Of a DNA stretch of 64,000 nucleotides, positions 39,901-52,600 are shown one piece after another (position 1 is the first letter of the stretch; every line of letters starts with the position of its first letter). The position numbers and the translations under genes were made by a program. The notes beneath the pieces are model-generated. The model had not been told where the DNA came from and ran no database searches. It worked only from the letters and a program-made list of their open reading frames with translations. The stretch is from Lunularia cruciata (lineage: Eukaryota > Streptophyta > Marchantiopsida > Lunulariales > Lunulariaceae): NCBI GenBank assembly GCA_948567375.1, contig OX419758.1, forward strand, positions 14,885,001-14,949,000, read 5' to 3'.

Positions 39901-42519
39901 ACTGCAAGAAATCAAAATGTGCTTTTTGGCAGAAGGAGGTTACCTTCTTAGGTCATAAGATCTTATCAGAGGGGATTAAGATAGAAGAAGAGAAGATCAA
40001 GGCCATTACTGATTGGCCTATCCCAAAGGATGCTATAGAAGTACAAGCATTGAATGGATTGGCCAGTTTTTACCGACGGTTCATTCACTATTATGCTCAC
40101 GTGGCTGCACCATTGACTGACCTCTTGGGAAAGAACTCAAGCTTCAAGTGGACCACAAAGCATGAAGAAGCATTCCAGAAGTTAAAGCATATGGTGTCTT
40201 CAAGACCCATTCTTCAACCATATGATCCTCAACTACCTTGTGTGGTTGATTTTGATGCTTCTAACTTTGCAATTGGAGCTGTGTTGCAACAAGAATTTCC
40301 AGATGGACTACATTGTTTTGCCTTTGTGTCTCGCCGACTAAATACAATTGAAAGAAATTACTTTGCTTGAGATTGGGAACAACTTGCAATGGTATATGCC
40401 ACCAAGGTATGGAGGCATTATCTCTTGGGGAAACAAGTGATCATGTGAAGTGATCACAAGCCATTGTTGCAGACCTTACACTTGGAGCACATGAAGAGTC
40501 GGCATCATCGATGGGAAGAGCAACTTCAATTGTTTGACATCAAACTTGAGTACAAACCAGGTCGGTTCCATGTCATTCCCGATGCTCTATCACAACAACC
40601 TGATTTGAAGGCTCTTCTTCTCATCACGGCGGCAATTACAACGGTGTCCATTGACCCTAAGGTCCATAATGAGTTTCAATCAGCTCTACAACAAGATCCT
40701 TTCTTCCAAATGGTAGACGGTTGTCTGACAGCATGCGACAAGGAGTACAACATCTTCTCCTTCAAGGAAGGCCTTTTATTCCATGCAGACCAGATCTATG
40801 TTCCAGCCAAAGGTGATCTTCGACTTGTGCGCCTTCAAGAAGCCCATGATTTACCAATAGCTGGTCACATGGGAGTAGACAAGACCTTGGGAACCCTCCA
40901 ACGCCAATGGTGGTGGCCCAACATGACACAAGATGTTTGAGACTTTGTGCAATCATGTGAGAGTTGCCAACGTAACAAGGCCAGCAACCAGAAGCCAAGT
41001 GGACTCCTTCAACTACTCGCCATTCCATCCGCTTGCTAGGAGCATGTGAGCTTGGATCTCATCACATCCTTGCCAAAGATAAAACAAGGACACACCGCAA
41101 TCGTGGTGTTTGTGGATAAGCTTAGTAAGCAAATCCACTTGGCACCAACTTGTGATACCGTGGATGCTCCAACCTTAGCATAAATCTACTTTGACAATGT
41201 CTTCAAGCATCATGGGATGCCACATGTACCCATCTCCAACCGTGATCTTCAATTTACCGAGAAGTTTTGGCAAGCACTCTTCTAGATACTCAGCACCAAG
41301 CTTGCTTTGTCCACAGCCTATCATCCTCAAATTGATGGACAAACCAAACGTGCAAATCATACATTAGAGGATATGTTGCGGGCCTTTGTCAATGTCCACC
41401 ATACCAACTGGGGTGAATGTCTTGCAGCTGCACAATTTGCCTACAACAATTTCAAATAGGCAAGCAATGGATTTTCTCCCTTCTTTCTCAATTTTGGCCA
41501 AGATCCACTTGTTCCAGATTCTCTCTTGCTCCTCCTCCCTCTCAAGTTCCTCATACTTCCACATTCTTAACCACTATATCCCAATCTCTCCAACAAGCTA
41601 AGTCTCACCTCCTTGTTGCTCAGAATCACCAAAAACAATATGCGGACCACCATCGTCGTGATCTCACCTTTGAAGTTGGTGATAAAGTCATGCTATCCTC
41701 TAGTAACCTCCCTTTCCCACTTGATACCCAAGTTCGTAAACTTGCTCCTAATTGGATGGGACCTTTTGATATCACTTACATTATCTCTCCTATTGCTTAT
41801 CGAGTTGCCTTGCCTTGTCACATGCATATCCATCCTGTCTTTCATGTTTCCAAGTTGAAACCCTTTGTTCCTAATCCCTCTTCCTTTTCCTCTCGAGTCC
41901 AACCTCCTCCTTTGCATGTCCCTATCAATGATCATGAGGAGTACAAAGTTGATTGTATCCTTGCGTGTTGCCATATTCAACGAGGCTGTCGCCAACATAC
42001 AGAGTACAAGGTCCTTTGGAAAGGGTATCCCCTTCATGATGCCACATGGGAACCTCTTTCCCACCTCCGAAATGCACAGACGGCCAATCAAGGAATTCAA
42101 AGTTTCATTGGCAACGAGGACATCACCAACTAGCGGCGGGAGAATATGTAACAATATGGAGTTTAGCGATGAAGTTAGTCGGGCTTACGAAGTAGAGAAT
42201 AAGACAAAATAGCCTAGAATATTCTAGAAGCATCTAAGAAGTTTCTTGGGAAGCTTTTAGAAGCTTCTAACTAGCTTAGCTTGCACACCAAGTAGGCGAC
42301 TTCTAGAAGGAAGCTTCTTGAGAAGCTTCCTAGTTAACTTGGCTTGCACTCCAAGAAAGCGACTCAAGGAAGCTTCTTGAGAAGCTTCAAGGGTCTTGTA
42401 TGCTACCTATAAATACCAAGGCCAAAGCTCATGCTAGGCATTCGGAGTTTTCCCTCATTCAAGTGTCCCAATGTGAGTTTCCATTCTCCTATTTTTCTCC
42501 TCGGTTTTGGTCTTTTATA
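36929..42519 (+). mobile_element. Ty3/gypsy chromovirus D (fossil), inserted in C
   Basis: Plus orientation. The 5' LTR is 36,929-37,351, followed directly by the primer site TTGGTATCAGAGC. The 3' LTR is 42,147-42,519, about 50 bp shorter because a module block is absent. The flanking target sites are GACGC (36,924-36,928) and GACTC (42,520-42,524), one mismatch apart, within the protease-proximal region of C. Gag lies at about 37.6-38.5 kb, protease at 38.55-39.0, reverse transcriptase/RNase H at 39.2-40.6, integrase at 40.6-41.9 and chromodomain at 41.9-42.1. It belongs to the same subfamily as B. It is broken in several places, with an age between A and B or similar to A. Confidence 0.92.
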
Positions 42520-45500
42520 GACTCACTTCTCTTCAAAGCGTGCTCCGTGGTTGCCTTCTTGGAAAACTTCTCATCTTAGGGCTCCTCTCCCTTTCTCAAC
42601 CAACTTCCCATCCCAAGACTAACTATTTTTAGATGTCTTACTCAAAGGTGCCAAAAAAACTAATAGAAAATTTCTACCTTGGTGTTGTACTTGAATTTGT
42701 TGTCGGGTCCAATCAAATTAAACCTTATGAATTTCAATCTAAGGTAGTCCTAGAATGACATCATAGTGTTGAGGTGCCACTACAAATCTCATACACTCCA
42801 AATACTCCTTCCCAATCTTAAAAGTAATAGGATGTGAGGTATTGAATATAGAACCCTTTCTATCATCCGCCATCATCAATCTACTTCCAATCATTAGCTT
42901 GATAAGAATACCCAATTTATTTGCTATTTGCATAGACATGCAATTCTTTGAACTTCTAGAATCAACCAAAATCCTCCAACCCCTATTAGATATCATACCT
43001 TGCAAGTGAAGCAAACTTGCATAGGTCAAGCCTTCAATCCAATTGGAACTAATCAAGCTCCCAATAGGTGGCTCAAAATCTCTTACTCGGATTCCTTGTT
43101 TCCCTGATCATTTTGTTCCACAAACTTCATTTGGGTAACTTGTTGAGGTCGCAAATTCCTGAGTGGACATTCAGCAATGTGATGTCGAACTTGGCAATAA
43201 TAAAAACAACCTCTATTTTTTTGCAATCTTTCTCTATCCGTTGTACCAAGCGATCTCCGTTGGATAGCATCAATCTCCATTGGTACCGATTCCTCCACCT
43301 GTGTGTAGTGTACTAGTAGGCTTTGCATAAGTCAAGGTCGAGACAAAGTTGTAGCAACCAAGGAATCAAAGCGCTCAACCAATTGTATGGCTTTTTCTAT
43401 ATTTTGTAGTTCCCGCATGGTAACTTCCAATTTGGTTTGTGCCTTCAATCCATGCACAAATCAATCCAAAACTTCATCTTCTTGTATATTTAGAATTTGC
43501 ATGATGATGTTCTGGAATTGTGTGATATAGCTCCTTACAAAGCCAATCTGTTTCAACTCTGCCAATTAATTTTGTGCATCTTGGGTAGCATTTATAGTTT
43601 AAAATCAATTAAATCTTGCATTCTTGAATTTTGCACATATCAAAACAATCTATCATTCAGCTTGCTCCACTCAAAATTGCCACCAAAGTTTTGCAACACC
43701 ATCTAATTGGCTAAAAGTCAAGAGAATCTGTTTTCGTTCATCTTGAAGGTTGGTGGCTTCAAAATAACATTTGCAATCAAACACAAAATTCTCCACTATC
43801 CTTGAAAGATTCTTACCTTTAAACACCTTGGGTTTTGGAAATCAGATATGATCTTCTCCATCTTGAATTGGTCCTCTCTCTATATGTTCTTGTTGTTGTT
43901 GCTCTTGTTTATCCAACAATCGAGTACGGTGCTTGATTTGTTGCTGCATTGTTAAGATAACATCTGGTATTGCCGCCATAACTACTACTCTATCACACTA
44001 CTCTCAATTTATCTAATTGATTTACACATAGATGCAACACGTCCATTGGTCTCCATAAGCTACAATCGAAAGTATCAAGGGTTCCTTAGACACGATGATC
44101 ATATGCAAAAAATCATACCCAAAATGTGAAATGATAAATTGGGTGAAATGATGCTTGGGTAATATCTAGATATGAAAATCCCAATGGTTTGGTGGAAGTG
44201 GATTTGGTGGTCCATAAATTCCATCTATCCCATTCTTGCTCTAATACAAATGTAAAAGACCAAGACCGAATAGAGAAATAGAAGAACAAAGTTCACATTG
44301 GGACACTTGAATGAGGTAAAACTACGAGTGCCTAGGATGAACTTTGGCTTTGGTATTTATAGGTAGCATACAAGGCCCTTGAGAAGTTTCTCAAAAAGTT
44401 TCCTCAAGTTGCTTTCTTAGAGTGCAAGCCAAGTTAACCAAGAAGCTTCTCAAGAAGTTTCCTTCTAGAAATTGATTACTTGGCATGCAAGCTAAGCTAG
44501 TTGGAAGCTTCTAAAAGCTATTTACTTGAGGTGTAAGCTAAGCTAACCAGGAAGCTTCCCAAGAAGCTTCCTAGATATTTCTAGAATAGTCTAGGCTAAT
44601 TTGTCTTATTTGCTACTTTGTTAGCCCTACTAACTTCATCGCTAAACTCCATATTGTTATAATGGGTGCCAAGTGAATCTGCTTGCTAAATTTATTAACA
44701 AAAATCACAATGGTGGTATGGCCCTGATCCATTTTGGGTAAGGATATGATGAGGTCAAGACTTACATGTTCTCATCAAGAAATTGGAATGGGCAATGGTT
44801 GAATTAGTCCTCTTGGTTTCTGGTTATTGATTTTGCTGCATTGACAATTTTCACAAGATAAAAGACTCCCTAACTTCTTATTACATGTTTGGCCACCACC
44901 ACTAACATTGGAGGGTATGCAAGGTTTTGTCCACACCCAAATGGCTAGCAATTAGTAAATCATGGGTTTCTTGAAGCCGTATAAAATGGGGATCACCCAT
45001 AAATAGAATATAGATCAGATTCTCACAAAATAGAAGGCATTCCTTGAAAGAAAAAATTTTTACACTCCTTGTCATGCATTGCAAGACAACTTTGAACTGA
45101 TTTAAAGAAGAGGTCTTGTTGTAAAGTTACCTTGAAATTTATGTGTACCTTAGGGTAGGTTGACATTGTGGTGATTGATGCTATCATGGGAGATTCACTA
45201 AGAATCTTCAAATCAAGATGTTGTGATAGGCATGGGAAATGATATAGAACCTGCCAAGTTTGTATTCAAGCTTGATATCAAATAATTGTAATTATTGTTC
45301 TGTTGATGATGTTGATTCTTCATGTGCTCCAACTGTAAATTTTGCAACAAAGGTTTGTGATAAATGTGCATGATCAATAGAAAATATCTCCATACCTTTG
45401 TGGCATACACTATTGCAAGTTGTTATTGATGTTGGGAAAAGTAGTTTCTTTCTATTGTGTTTAGTTGGTGAGATACAAAGGCAATGGAATGTAAACCATC

Positions 45501-46429
45501 TAGAAATTCTTGCTGCAATTATTCATGTGTTCCAATGGCAAATTTAAAAGTACCAAAATCAATAACACAAGGTTATTAAAGATTATATGGTTGGAGAAAG
45601 GGTCATAAAGACACAATATGTTTCAATTTCTTGAATGCTTTGTTTTTTTATGGTCCATGTAAAGCTTGATGTCTTTCCCAAGAGATCTGTCAATGGCAAA
45701 ACCACATGAGCATAATAGTGGATGAATCATTGGCAAATCTCACCAATCTATTAAATGCTTAAACTTCCATGATATCCTTAAAAGTAGTCTAATTAGTAAT
45801 GGCTTTGATTTTCTTCTCTTCCATCTTGATTTCCTCCTATGAGACCTTATGATCCAAGAAAATAACTTCCTTTTGCAAAAAGGTATACTTTGACTTCTTG
45901 GAGTAAAATTTTCATTAGCGTAGTCCTCTTAAGACTACTTGTACATGATTCTTATGTTCTATCGTAGTCTTATTATAGATAGAATATCATCTAAACACAA
46001 CACCACATATCAATCCAATATCACATCTAACATCCAATGCATTTGATCCATAAAATAATCAAAACATTAGTGAACCCAAAAGGTAACACTCTATTCAAAA
46101 TATCCATACCTTATATGAAATTTAAGCTTTTGCACATTCTCCATATCAAATGGAATCTATAAATAACTACTTTGAAGATCAAGCTTGGAGAAGGATTGTG
46201 TTCCATTCAATTCAATTGATCTAACAAATAATCAATTTGAATCAAACAATATATATTTTCACTATTTTTTTATTAAGGCCACTGTAATCAATATAGAATC
46301 AAAGTCCTCCATTCTTCTTTGGTACCAAAAGTACCAATGTTCCCCTAAAGATATGTTATGTTGTATAAAAAACTTCTCCAACAAGTTGGTTAATGTTGTT
46401 TAAAACTTTTCTAACTTGAGCAAAGCCAT

Positions 46430-46800
46430 TAAGGAGCAAAGGATATCCTTTGCTTTAATATCCTTTGTAGTATATCCTCTTTAGTATGTTTGGAATGTAA
46501 TGTTTAAGTATACTCACTATAGGCTCTCGCCAAAAGAGTATTTAATTGCTTAAGTGCTTAATGACTTGATACTTCTAACAAGAAGGGATATATTGCAAAG
46601 GATATTAAAGCTTTCCTAACTCCTTTGTTTGGAATGCAAAGTTTAAGTATATCCTTTGAACATGGTATGCCTTTGAAGATCAAGCTATTGCCAAGTAGCA
46701 CTCTAGTGAATGTTAGGAAAGCTTTAAACAACATTAACCAAGTTGAATACAATGTTTGAAATGTGATGTTTAATTTTAGTGCAATTTCCTTCACCACAAT
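46430..46800. other. Rearranged junction block with short inverted and direct repeats
   Basis: The block begins where chromovirus E stops. It contains two short chromovirus-like pieces in the opposite orientation to E, a 16-bp exact inverted repeat (46,452-46,467 against 46,596-46,611), a 15-bp exact inverted repeat (46,606-46,620 against 46,712-46,726) and a direct repeat of about 25 bp (46,488-46,513 and 46,628-46,652). This looks like a repair scar or a small foldback insertion, not a gene. Confidence 0.55.
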
Positions 46801-49638
46801 CACATAAAGCGTGCTCTTTGCTCAACATCATGAGCTGAAGCTTCATTTCTTGTTTCCATTATGTGGTTCTCACCACTCGACTTGGCAACTGGCTGACTCC
46901 TTAACTAGCTAATTCTTGTCTTACCTTATATAAGCGACACTAGAGATAACGCATTCTAAGGTTGTGAGGAAGTGTGAAGTTTAAAGCACATAACATCAGA
47001 AGTAGCTTGCAGTGACGGGCTAAAGTTAGTCAGGAGAGTGAATCAAGTTTAGTTGTAGCACTATCGAAAAGAGTAACTTGATTCAGAAACTCTGCAAGCG
47101 GGAACGGAAGCTCGAAGATGCCTGGACTACAGCATTGTTGTGTGATTTTCGTTCCAAGACGTTAGGTTTTGAATTGTAACAAATACATGTGTACATAGTA
47201 TGGCTTTTCCAAGTTGTCGAGGTCTGTTTGGATAACGTCTTTGGTTTCTTAGGATTGCAGTAATATGTCCTTTTACAGGAGTTGCCAGTTGTGACCTGGT
47301 CAGCATTCAACTTCACGTCCACACGTTTAACAGAGATTATGTTGTGCATTGCTTCTTAACCAGGCGAAGCTCGTCTTCATGTTTGATCTTGTCCCGCAAA
47401 GGAATGACAGTGTTTCAATTGGAATATAATTTGCTGTAGTGGTCCATTTGACGCGTGACGTAACCCTAAGGTGTTTGGCGTCGAGATTTTTGTCAACACA
47501 GACTTTGAGTATGCTTGTGCCGCAGCCACAAACCCCCATAACGGTGAGGAAGGAACCAGTCACTGGGATTTAACAAGCATTAAAATAAGAACGACAATTT
47601 GTGAGGTATGGAGCACATGTATACGAGATGATTGCCTTATCTTGTCAAAAGGGTAGAAGCTATTCCGATATACATTGCATGCAAGACGGACCACCGGAAA
47701 AGCTTCTCTGTCGTGTTGTGAGCTCCACCATGCTCCTTAATTGCTTATAGACAAGACTGGGGCTCGAAAGTCGCAGCTTAACGTGACTTCGGACGTTATC
47801 TTAGCTCGAGAAAGGAGCACTACAAAGCGGCAACATGGTTAAATTGCCATGAATCCGCATGACAGTTCCATCGTTTCTCCTCGTACAGCTAATCTGGGCC
47901 TCAGATTCATCTACTTTTGGTGTAGGTAAAATGGAGTTTGAAGCTTCGATCCATACAAAAGGATTGGATCTGTCACTACTGCTGCTGTGCGCATGGTCCA
48001 TGGTGACACGCAAGGAATCCCTAATGATTGAGGCCAGAGTAGTGTCCGACTTGAAGAATCGTTCCTGTTCCCAATAGATCTAACAGTGAGCAGAATCAAT
48101 TGCTCTATTGATTGCATTTGATGCCAGAAGGTGTTCATGTTGGATGCTTGAGGAGTCGGAGGAAGGTGTGCTGAATTGCTGGGCCTTACAAAAATGTTGT
48201 CTAATGCCTCACAGTGGACATGTGGGGCATGGAGTGTGTGCCTGGATAAGAGAAACCAATGAGGCAGTTTTAGTAATCCTACGATCTGATTATCTATAGC
48301 TGAGACCTTCAATCTGTAGATCAAGACTACCAAAACTTTATCAGATCCGAAATCTTGCACAATCGACATTGGCTCAGATATTGTAAACATTCGGATGATA
48401 TTGTATTCGGATAGTATTACATAGCATTCGGATTTAGCTCGCTGTGCATTAGCGGAAAGGTCGAGATGCAAGGAAAAGCTTTCCTTTCATTAGTCAGCAT
48501 GAGAGTTGCCGGCTATTTTACTTTTAACAGTAAAGTATAAACCAAGCATTGGCTGCAACAAAACTAGACAATGATTTTATATGGATGATTTCATTCGTAT
48601 GATATCGTACGATATCGTACGATCAGTATTGACTTCAGGAGGCACATGACAAGCGGATGTACAGTCTCACTTTTTGTCATTATCTACAGATGTACCTGGG
48701 AGTGACGATGCTTCTTGGGTCATTTGTAGACTTCGAACATCGGCTGTGAACAGAACGGAAAAGAACTTGAATGAGGTCCACTCCCCAAGTCAACAATGTA
48801 GAATAATCCTTGGAATTTCCTTACAACTTGTCCACTTTGCAGTTGAAACACGGAGGAATTGTTGATGGCGTCTGACTTTCTGGACATTTACCTCAAGGCA
48901 GGATATGCCCCTATACGCATGCCAAGCCTCTTGTACGGAACACCAGATCAAAATTGTCAAAAGTCAATTCTATGCCAAGAAGTTCTCTTCATGGTCTCAG
49001 ATCCATACCGCTACTTATTCGATCTTCGGACAACTCACAAGAATCTAGAGGACTTGCATATTCTGTATGAGCATGGAAGACAGTTACCGTCTTCAGTGAG
49101 TTATCGGTCCATATAAACCACGATTCATGCAAACTCAGCCTTGAAAAACTTCATATTCATAGTTATGAGCAGTATTTGCGGTCATCTATATATATGTAGC
49201 CTAGGTAATGTAAGTTTCAGATAGTTTATATTTCAATTCCACCAGCATCCAACCGCCGACTACAAGGACTCGTACACAGATGACCAAAACGTAGATGAAA
49301 TAACGACATCTGTGACTGCATATTCGGTACTTACCAGAACATGTATGTGTCCGGGGTCATGCATGCACTGTAGAAGGAAGGGATTACTGGGAATTAGGAG
49401 ACTCATATCTCCACCCGCGTCTGATCTCGTTCAATAAATATACACACGCCTAATCGAATCATGATTTTATTTGAAAGTCTGTGCTACCACTTACTACCTA
49501 CGGAGCCTTATTGCCCATTTAAAAATTATCTTCTGAAATCTATCTAAGATCCAATATGAATCATGACTGCAGAAAGATGCATAATTACAGACCATCAAAT
49601 CGGTTATCTACAGTAGCTGATCTTTGCGCGTACTCGTT
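46801..49638. other. Unique DNA with unassigned open frames
   Basis: The sequence is less AT-rich than 9.8-12.9 kb. Minus-strand frames at 47,327-47,563 and 47,801-48,013 (with VWIEASNSILPTPKVDESEA) and a plus-strand frame at 48,859-49,116 (with ASDFLDIYLKAGYAPIRMP) have protein-like composition. None joins to a neighbour through convincing splice sites, and none belongs to a family I recognise. They may be fragments of a host gene broken up when the nest grew, or chance frames. A palindromic tandem repeat is listed separately. Confidence 0.35.
48595..48623. repeat. Palindromic tandem repeat of GATATCGTAC
   Basis: The 10-bp unit GATATCGTAC occurs twice in tandem, flanked by partial copies (CGTAT before, GATC after). 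Because the unit contains GATATC and GTAC, the whole array is nearly self-complementary. Confidence 0.7.
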
Positions 49639-52600
49639 TCAGTTCACTGATGCACCGATGATCTCAAACAATAATTCTATCTCCCGTTTCGATGACGGCG
49701 CAAGGTCTTCTTCAGCCATGCCAAGATCAACTGTTTCGATGTTGCCGATTCTGATCATTGCCTCTCCAAACTCGTCCAGAAAGGATTGGGGATCGTGCAA
49801 TGCCTTTAATGCATATTCAACACCCAAAGAATCGCTCAAAAGGGTAGCTCCCGACTTAAGGAGTCCTCTGTTGGTCAGATGTAGTAGGGACAATCGAAGG
49901 TACCATTTGCGGCATCAAGTCCCATGAAATCTAAAGGTTTTCCCTAGGGGCATTTTGTTTCTAGAAATTCAGCGAATGAAGGGTCGATGGACGGGTCGGT
50001 GATGATTTTACCGTCGAAATTGTACAGACTTTTAAAAAGGGATCCACAGTGAACCTGTACAATGGAATGTCCGCGTTAAGTTTGAGGTTCAAATCATCAT
50101 TACGGGCTTCATAAACTAAGTCTTCTACAGCCATTTGTGAAGATTGTGTGAATGATCTAAATTGTGAAGAAAACATGTTCTAACCTCGATAACTTTCCTG
50201 AACACAGATTTTAATCCACTGCCTAGCTTTATAGGTCTTATTAACGCGCGGCATCCTGGTTTCTTAATTGCGTAGCGTAGCTGGAAAACGTTGATAAAAT
50301 TAAAGCTGCAATACCTGAAAGGATGACCATGCCACTGGCATTGAGACCTGTTAGAAAAACACAGTCCCTAGGACCCCTCACAAACCACATTAAACAGAAA
50401 TCAGAGGACCAATAGTAAATAACCTGGTTCACTCCCTATCCCGGAAGCTACCTCCACGGCTGAAACAGGCTCACACCAGCCATTGAGAGCTTTATTTCTC
50501 ATTGCACATATATATACATTATATATATACATTATAAACAGGTCAATCATTGTCATCCACTTGAATTTCTAGACAAGTGACTGTCCACTTGAACTTCTAG
50601 ACAAGGGACAAGCAACTGCCATCAATTACGATTGCTTTTGCTCTTGACAAGGCAAACATAACAATCTCCACCTTTTGCTTGTATTCACTATATCATCCCA
50701 AAGAACACAATTTAACATTGAGCAAGTTCATGCATAACTTGAACTTCTCAACAGGAATAGGTTTAGTCAACATATCAGTTGCGTTTACCTCTGTTCCAAT
50801 CTTTTGCAAATTGATCTCACCATTTATCACCGCTTCCCTGATAAAATGATATCTCACATCAATATGGTTTGTACTTGAATGATATACTTGATTTTTAGCC
50901 AAGTTAATAGTGCTTTGGCTATCACAAAAAACTGTGGACTTCATGTAATGGAGTCCTACATCCTTGGCTAACCTTTGTAGCCATATTGCCTCTTTGGCAG
51001 CCTCAGTTGTTGCCATATATTCCACCTTTGTAGTAGAAAGAGCAACTGTAGATTGGAGAGTAGACTTCCAACTTAATGCACCACCAAAAATTGTAAAAAT
51101 AAACCCTATTGTAGACCTTCTCTTATCCAAGTCTCAGGCAAAGTCAGAATCTACATACCCTGTAATTCCTCCTTCTTGGTCCTTCTCCACATCAAAGGTA
51201 ATGCCAATATTTATAGTCGCTTTCAAGTAACAAAGTATCCACTTCACAACTTCCCAATGTTGTTTCCCTAGATTTTCCATATATCTACTCACCATACTCA
51301 CAACATATGAGATGTCTGGTCTAGTGCAGACCATATCATACATTAAACTCCCAAAAGCACTAGCATAAGAAATATTTGACATTATTTTCTCTCCTCTTCA
51401 TTTGATGGACATTGCTCCAATGATATCGTGGAATGACTTGCCATTGGAGTAATCACTGGTTTTGCATTCTCCATGCCAAACCAAGCAAGTAATTTTTCCA
51501 AATATCTCCTTTGAGATATCCATAACTTTCCCTTGCTCCTGTCCTGGTGGATTTCAATCCCAAGCACCCTCTTTGAAGAACCCAAGTCATTCATATCAAG
51601 CTCTTTACCAAGTTGTGCTTTCAATTTCTCCACCTCAACCATATCCTGTGTAGCAATCAGCATATCATCCACATATAGTACCAAGATGATTAAATCAAAT
51701 ACTCTAGGTCCATGTAGCTTCTTGAGGTACACACAAGAATCTGATTCACGGCTATTATATCAATGTTTCAACACGAAAGCATCAAATTTCATGTACCAAA
51801 GTCTTGGACTTTGCTTTAGTCCATATAAAGACTTTTGTAACCTATAAACCAGGTTCTGATTCCTTGGTACCACGAAACCTTCAGGTTGATGCATGTAAAT
51901 CTCCTCCTCCAATTCTCCATGTAAAAAAAGTAGTTGTAACATCTAGTTGCTCCAACTCCAAGTTATGCAATGCAACTATTTCCAATAGTGCATGATATCC
52001 GCTCTGCCACACCATTTTGTTGAGGGGTAACTAGAACGGTAAAGAGATGAATTATCCCTTCACTCTTACAATATCTATCAAAATCTCCAGATTTATATTC
52101 TCCACCATTATTGGATCTCAGACACTTCACCCTCCTTCCAATTTGTTTCTCCATCATAACCTTCCAATGTTTAAAGATAGAGAAGACCTCTGATTTTTGC
52201 TTCATGGTGTAGACCTATACTCTCATAGAGTAATCATCAAACAAAGACACAAAATATAATGCTCCAGATTTTGAAGCTACAGGGTGCAGGGCCCCAAACA
52301 TCAGAATGCACATAGTCTAAAATTCCCTTTGTGCAATGAACTCCTATGGAAAAGCTTACCCTTTGTTGCTTTCCTATTACATAATGCTCACAGAATTTTA
52401 ACTTAAAAAAATTTTAAGGCACTTCAGAAGTTGTTGCTTGGACAATTCACTTAGACCTCTTTCCCTCATATGACCAAAACATAGGTGCCATAACTCAGTA
52501 AGATCTTTGGGATCTTTATTTTCTGAAATAGTACTTGCCAGTCCTCCAATAATGGTCTCTCCAACAAGCTCATAAAGATTTCATATCTTCTTGCTTTTCA

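Larger units (their letters stand above)
22158..44661 (-). mobile_element. Ty3/gypsy chromovirus C (fossil), host of insertions A and D
   Basis: The 3' LTR is 22,158-22,569 and the 5' LTR 44,251-44,661, minus orientation. The body is split into three parts by A (22,692-34,019) and D (36,929-42,519). From the right, gag lies at about 43.1-44.0 kb, protease at about 42.5-43.06, reverse transcriptase/RNase H at about 35.4-36.9, integrase at about 34.3-35.4 and chromodomain at about 34.0-34.2 plus 22.57-22.69. It sits in the integrase region of E. No clean target duplication is visible. It is an old copy with many breaks. Confidence 0.87.
15176..46430 (-). mobile_element. Ty3/gypsy chromovirus E (fossil), outermost member of the nest
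   Basis: This is the oldest shell of the nest, in minus orientation. Its 3' LTR is split: 15,176-15,405 and 20,989-21,165, with element F between. The chromodomain/integrase part follows at 21.17-22.15 kb, is interrupted by element C (22,158-44,661), and resumes with integrase, RNase H and reverse transcriptase at 44.66-46.4 kb. The gag part and the 5' LTR are gone; the copy ends in a rearranged block. It is heavily broken. LTR and internal sequence are recognisably the same family as A-D and F but the most diverged. Confidence 0.8.

Noticed and set aside
47911-48471. 186-codon minus-strand open frame
   Set aside because: No domain, and irregular composition. The overlapping minus-strand frame at 47,801-48,013 looks at least as protein-like, so neither is called a gene.
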